DNA of 64,000 nucleotides from Onthovicinus sp900555545. Its GTDB lineage: Bacteria; Bacillota; Clostridia; Oscillospirales; Acutalibacteraceae. Positions 60,729 through 64,000 of the stretch are shown here, in pieces. The notes beneath the pieces are model-generated. The model had not been told where the DNA came from, made no database searches, and saw only the letters and a list, made by a program, of their open reading frames with translations. Every line of letters starts with the position of its first letter. Position 1 is the first letter of the stretch. The position numbers and the translations under genes are program-made. The stretch lies in contig CASFPX010000007.1 of NCBI GenBank assembly GCA_949296915.1, positions 1 to 64,000 of the forward strand, in the 5' to 3' direction.

Positions 60729-61307
60729 ATGGATCAGACAGTCCACCGAAAAAAGCAGGCAGACAGGCTGCTGTATGACTGTTCACTGCTGGACATCCTG
60801 AAAAAATACGGCACTCCCCACATCATCGGCAGCTACCGGATGGATCTGATGGCGTGGAATGATCTGGATATTGACATTGACATCACGAATGCCGGGATGA
60901 ACCGGCAAAAGCTGTATGCCCTGACAGCCGAGCTTCTCGCGCGTTTTCAACCGGTCTGGTACGAGGCCAAAGAGACATGCGACGATGAGGGGCAACTGGC
61001 TTGGTTCCATGGATTTGAGACCGACCTCCTCGGTGAGCGCTGGAATATAGACCTCTGGTTCTTTGAACACAATACGGTTGACAAGGCAATTTGTTTCTGC
61101 GATCAAACTGCACAGCAAATCAACGGGGATCTCGCAAAAAAATCCGCGATACTGGAAATTAAAACATATCTGATAGAGCATGGAAAATACTCGTTCAACC
61201 TATACACCAGCATGGACGTCTATCGGGCTGTCCTGACGGAAGGGATCTCCACCCCAGCAGAATTCCTATCCAAATACGAAAAGCGCCCCCACGAAGCAGA
61301 TATATAG
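60729..61307 (+). CDS. nucleotidyltransferase-like protein of unknown function
   Basis: A 192-residue cytoplasmic protein. The segment IIGSYRMDLMAWNDLDIDI has the GS ... DxD pattern of the nucleotidyltransferase fold, and later acidic and aromatic stretches (ERWNIDLWFFEH) give a possible third acidic residue. No other domain is present. Small nucleotidyltransferases of this kind act on drugs, proteins or RNA, but the sequence does not say which. AAAGGAG precedes the ATG. Last gene of the group with the acyltransferase and the P-loop protein, and convergent with the large secreted protein gene. Confidence 0.65.
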   Translation: MDQTVHRKKQADRLLYDCSLLDILKKYGTPHIIGSYRMDLMAWNDLDIDIDITNAGMNRQKLYALTAELLARFQPVWYEAKETCDDEGQLAWFHGFETDLLGERWNIDLWFFEHNTVDKAICFCDQTAQQINGDLAKKSAILEIKTYLIEHGKYSFNLYTSMDVYRAVLTEGISTPAEFLSKYEKRPHEADI

Positions 61308-61350
61308 GGTTTCCATTTTCACAATATTTTGTGTGTAACTTCTATCACAG

Positions 61351-61386
61351 AAAAATCCGTCCGGTAGAATTCTGCCGGACGGATTT
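61351..61386. terminator. bidirectional terminator
   Basis: AAATCCGTCCGG, a 10-nt loop, CCGGACGGATTT. The minus strand continues with TTTTTCTG, so it ends the secreted-protein transcript best, and it may serve the plus-strand genes as well. Confidence 0.82.
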
Positions 61387-61441
61387 AGCTTTGGGGCTGG
61401 AATTTTATTACTTTAAATTCTAAAAATCAAGTGCGACTCAC

Positions 61442-63166
61442 TTATTTTTGCCAGTCATAATTGATAAAGCGCACCTTAACGGGAGCCGATTCCGTCGTAT
61501 TGCCCTCTTTATCCGTTACAACGGCCTTCACCCAGAAAGAGCGCGGGCCAATGCCAAAAGTCGGACGAATCGTCACAGAGCGATCCATCTTGCCATCGCC
61601 CTCGTAATTCTCAATCTTGGCTTCAGGCGTATCAACCGACCAATTTGCCGGTACCCAGCTAATGGACTGGATTGCGGCATCATTATCAGTCTTAACCGTT
61701 AGATCCACTGTCTGACTCGTCCAAGTCTTATACCACGGAGTCATGTGATAAATTACGTTGCCCTCAACAGAATTTGCCGAATCATTTCCGGACAGGCTCA
61801 CCGTTACCGTTGTGACAGCATCGGGGAGTTTATGGTTCAACATCGCAGAAAGGCTGTTGTTCAGCTGCGCGGAGATCGTATCAATCATCCCCTGATCGTC
61901 ACGGACCGTCTTGCCCTCACGGTCATTGTTGCAAAGAACCGCTGCATCATAAGCGTCACGGAACAGGCTGACATATTCAGATTCATAAGTGGCATCCAAC
62001 CTGCCGTCGTTATAATAGGAAGTTGCCTTCTCAATCGCGGCTTCCAGGCCGGAAAAATCCGCCGGTTTTAGGGTCAGGTTATCCGCCAATGTATATAATT
62101 CGGCAGTCAGTGCTTCCACTTCCGGAAGATCATTGGCCGTTGCATAATCAATCAGATACTCCGCACGGTCGATCTTCGCATTGAGCGCTTCGACCTCGCT
62201 GTCTACGTACCATTCGCTGTTTTCGAGGACAGCATTGGCATGGTTGACTGCCTCCTGAAGTGCAGTCACAGCCGGTCCTTTAGAGGAATCCTGGAGCAGC
62301 TGAATGGCCTCCTGCAATGCACTAACCCTACCATTAATATCATCCTGTGTCAAATCATAATTGGTCTGTGCATCCACAGCGGCCTCATATGCCTGCATGA
62401 ATACTTCCCAAGCCAGTTCCGTGTAACCAGCACTGCCCTGATCCACGATCTTAGCGGCGGAGGAAACAATCGGATTCAGCGCCTGATGATCCAGAACCGT
62501 AATTTTAAGCGGCAGGTTCACATGGTGATAGGCTACGTGGCTCTGATTAATTTTCTCTTGACCATTGTACACCATGGTAATAGCAGGGCCATTGCCTTTC
62601 CAGCTGGTCGCGCTGGGCTCATAGGCATACACGCCGGCACCATCACCAGTAAAGGTGATTTTCAGGTGCGCACGATCCGTCGCCGTGGTCAAAAGCGCAC
62701 CCATAATATTTTTATCCCAACTAGCACCGTCTGCATCATAGGCGCCGTCATCGAGCCACATGGAGCTGGACGCCTTGCCGATCGTTCCGTTCAGCACACC
62801 CTGAACCTCACCAATGGAATTTTGCAGTTCGGCAGGAGAATAGACCCATGCATACCCAAAAAAGCTATTCAACGTAGCGGCTACTTCCACCTCAAAGCTG
62901 AACTGTTGATCCGGCTCCGTCTGAACAAAGGTAAATTCCTGCTTGTCCAAGCCGAATTTTACATGTTTTCCTTCACCGTGAAGATCAGAATCTGCAACGC
63001 GACCACCATCAGTAAGATTATACTGCTGGTCGCCGGTCCAAGGGCCGGATTTCACCGGAGCGCTCGGATCCGTAACCGTCTCATCCGCGGCGAACGCCAT
63101 GGGAACCATGGAGGCCGTCATTACGAGGGCAAGCGCTGCGGAAAGGATTTTTTTGACTTTCAACAT
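61442..63166 (-). CDS. large secreted protein with helical repeat region
   Basis: A 574-residue exported protein. The signal peptide (ILSAALALVMTASMVPMAFA) is cut after AFA near residue 26. Residues 40 to 230 form a beta-rich N-terminal domain with Gly/Trp/Asp-rich segments. Residues 250 to 440 are a string of amphipathic helices of the FIVAR type (EVFMQAYEAAVDAQTNY, VTALQEAVNHANAVLEN, EVEALNAKIDRAEYLIDYA, FSGLEAAIEKATSYYNDGRL). The last 130 residues are again beta-rich, with Ig-like features (ITVKTD-like, VTIRPTFGIGPRSFWVKAVVTDKEGN). No sortase motif, SLH domain or membrane anchor is seen. It may be an abundant surface-layer or adhesion protein. GAGGTG stands before the ATG. Confidence 0.78.
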   Translation of the reverse strand: MLKVKKILSAALALVMTASMVPMAFAADETVTDPSAPVKSGPWTGDQQYNLTDGGRVADSDLHGEGKHVKFGLDKQEFTFVQTEPDQQFSFEVEVAATLNSFFGYAWVYSPAELQNSIGEVQGVLNGTIGKASSSMWLDDGAYDADGASWDKNIMGALLTTATDRAHLKITFTGDGAGVYAYEPSATSWKGNGPAITMVYNGQEKINQSHVAYHHVNLPLKITVLDHQALNPIVSSAAKIVDQGSAGYTELAWEVFMQAYEAAVDAQTNYDLTQDDINGRVSALQEAIQLLQDSSKGPAVTALQEAVNHANAVLENSEWYVDSEVEALNAKIDRAEYLIDYATANDLPEVEALTAELYTLADNLTLKPADFSGLEAAIEKATSYYNDGRLDATYESEYVSLFRDAYDAAVLCNNDREGKTVRDDQGMIDTISAQLNNSLSAMLNHKLPDAVTTVTVSLSGNDSANSVEGNVIYHMTPWYKTWTSQTVDLTVKTDNDAAIQSISWVPANWSVDTPEAKIENYEGDGKMDRSVTIRPTFGIGPRSFWVKAVVTDKEGNTTESAPVKVRFINYDWQK

Positions 63167-63627
63167 GACTGCGAAACACCTCTTTACAAAATTTGGAACA
63201 TCATACAGCTCACGCCAATAAATCTCCTGTGTAATCCTTTCCGTACTGCCCCAAGTACAAAAAAATTACGAACAAGTGATAAAATATGAACGATGAGCAA
63301 CCTGTTCCCTTTCAACCACAAAATAAACATTTTCAGTCGATTTTGTTGAATGGTTATTCTGTGATTTCCGCGTTATATTATATCTGCATTTTTTACAAAA
63401 GCAAGAATTTTATTAATTAAAAATTAATTTTCTATATTATATATAAATTATTTTTTTATTTTTGGATAAAACAAATATAATAATTTAACTGTGAGTATTT
63501 GAGAAGAAAACTTTCTCCAAACGTCATATTCTTTATTTTAATTTTATCTGTCTATTATCTCAGCCACTTTGTACTCATAAGCGATAATATCACACGCATT
63601 ATATTCACATTTGATTATTATTTTAAA
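63167..63627. other. long AT-rich stretch upstream of the secreted protein gene
   Basis: About 460 bases without a gene, extremely AT-rich at 63400-63500. Nothing clear except the probable long leader of the secreted-protein gene. I could not find a well-spaced minus-strand promoter. Confidence 0.5.
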
Positions 63628-63666
63628 AAGCTGATCCCCCACACAAATTGTGCGGGGGATCAGCTT
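63628..63666 (-). terminator. strong minus-strand terminator
   Basis: AAGCTGATCCCCC-A-CAC, a 5-nt loop, GTG-C-GGGGGATCAGCTT, then TTTAAAAT on the minus strand. It lies 245 bases behind another terminator, so something between them may be transcribed. Confidence 0.8.
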
Positions 63667-63910
63667 GAGAGCTCTCACAGGATCCTTTCAGTATTGCGAA
63701 AAGGTCAACTTGCAAATCACATTCACCTAAGTCTCCCAGCGCGTGGGCACCCTCCTCTCACAAGGGAACATCCGAATAAACAGCGAAAAACGGCTCATCC
63801 TTGCCTAAAAACGGAGTTTGAACGGTATAAATTGATTTCCTATGCGTACTGCAGTTTCGAAAATGGTTGCACGCTCTGTTTCCCACAAGCGACAGGTTTT
63901 CAACGCGACC
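63667..63910 (-). other. gene-free, hairpin-rich stretch between two terminators
   Basis: No credible reading frame. The minus strand has several small stems (CCTTT ... AAAGG, CCCA-CGCGC-TGGG, GAGAGCTCTC) and ends in the terminator at 63628-63666. This could be a structured RNA, but I found no strong promoter. Confidence 0.35.
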
Positions 63911-63945
63911 AAAAAATGACCGCCCCGCCGGAAACCCAGCGGGGC
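63911..63945 (-). terminator. terminator of the gene at the right edge
   Basis: GCCCCGC, a 10-nt loop, GCGGGGC, GGTCA, then T6 on the minus strand, about 15 bases behind the stop codon. Confidence 0.75.
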
Positions 63946-63959
63946 AGATTGGAGTATCT

Positions 63960-64000
63960 TTACTGTACCTTGCGCACAATGGCGATGGGCGTCTGCTCGG
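63960..64000 (-). CDS. C-terminal end of a minus-strand gene (partial)
   Basis: The last 12 full codons of a gene that continues beyond the window, ending EQTPIAIVRKVQ before a TAA at 63960-63962. It is supported by the terminator right behind the stop. Too short to identify. Confidence 0.5.
   Translation of the reverse strand, partial: EQTPIAIVRKVQ

Noticed and set aside
63758..63979. 73-codon minus-strand frame at the right edge
   Set aside because: It overlaps the terminator at 63911-63945 and the end of the real edge gene in another frame.

Overview
The window looks like chromosome of a gut-type Clostridia species (Bacillota, probably Oscillospirales/Ruminococcaceae-like; family level is inference). 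Supporting signs are: ATG, GTG and TTG starts with strong AGGAGG sites; TTGACA-17-TATAAT promoters; a T-box ahead of thrS; RNase Y next to YmdB; the YloU/FakA/RecG string; an archaeal/eukaryotic-type prolyl-tRNA synthetase; a QueT uptake gene; and many lipoproteins, ECF-type regulators and carbohydrate enzymes. There is no rRNA, CRISPR array, integrase, transposase or phage gene, so this is mostly ordinary chromosome with a carbohydrate-use emphasis.

Layout. 0-5.5 kb: a minus-strand group (membrane-tethered metallophosphoesterase, TIM-barrel sugar isomerase, GH16 lipoprotein) diverges from a cytoplasmic GH36-like glycosidase. 5.6-6.3 kb: two tRNA-Ser genes, then a gene-free stretch with an array of small hairpins spaced by TTTCAT/ATGAAA. 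6.4-18 kb: an L-rhamnose catabolic operon on the minus strand (GPH transporter, membrane SGNH hydrolase, GH78 rhamnosidase, frameshifted DUF1593 gene, rhaB, rhaA, rhaD), with a divergent AraC-type regulator. In this scheme rhamnosides enter through the transporter, GH78 releases rhamnose in the cytoplasm, and RhaA/RhaB/RhaD convert it to dihydroxyacetone phosphate and lactaldehyde. 18-22.5 kb: two lipoproteins, tRNA-Gly(CCC) and thrS with its T-box.

22.6-31.8 kb is a housekeeping block on the plus strand: rny, ymdB, a peptide-type binding lipoprotein, an Asp23-family protein, fakA, recG, nagB. 31.8-37.3 kb: a sulfatase, a flavodoxin-like protein, an AT-rich probably acquired glycosidase and a polytopic metallophosphoesterase. 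37.3-42.6 kb: a flavin oxidoreductase, cca, proS and queT, whose leader looks like a preQ1-type riboswitch. 42.6-51 kb: an ECF sigma/anti-sigma/lipoprotein operon, DAHP synthase, a CAP-domain lipoprotein, a GNAT protein with a probable homopolymer frameshift, a low-molecular-weight phosphatase, a lipoprotein and brnQ. 50.8-53 kb: an aldo/keto reductase, an ECF S component and a DUF1893 protein, followed by a candidate ~67-nt small RNA.

53.4-61.3 kb is regulatory: an HTH protein facing a membrane Ser/Thr kinase over overlapping divergent promoters, a zinc-ribbon DUF5067 protein, a WYL regulator, a two-component system, a stand-alone acyltransferase catalytic domain, a shikimate-kinase-like P-loop protein and a nucleotidyltransferase-like protein. 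61.4-63.2 kb encodes a large secreted protein preceded by about 450 bases of AT-rich DNA. The right edge holds terminators and the last 12 codons of another minus-strand gene. The strongest candidates for something undescribed are the hairpin array at 5.88-6.05 kb, the small RNA at 53.0-53.1 kb, the HTH/kinase pair and the structured gene-free stretch at 63.6-63.9 kb.
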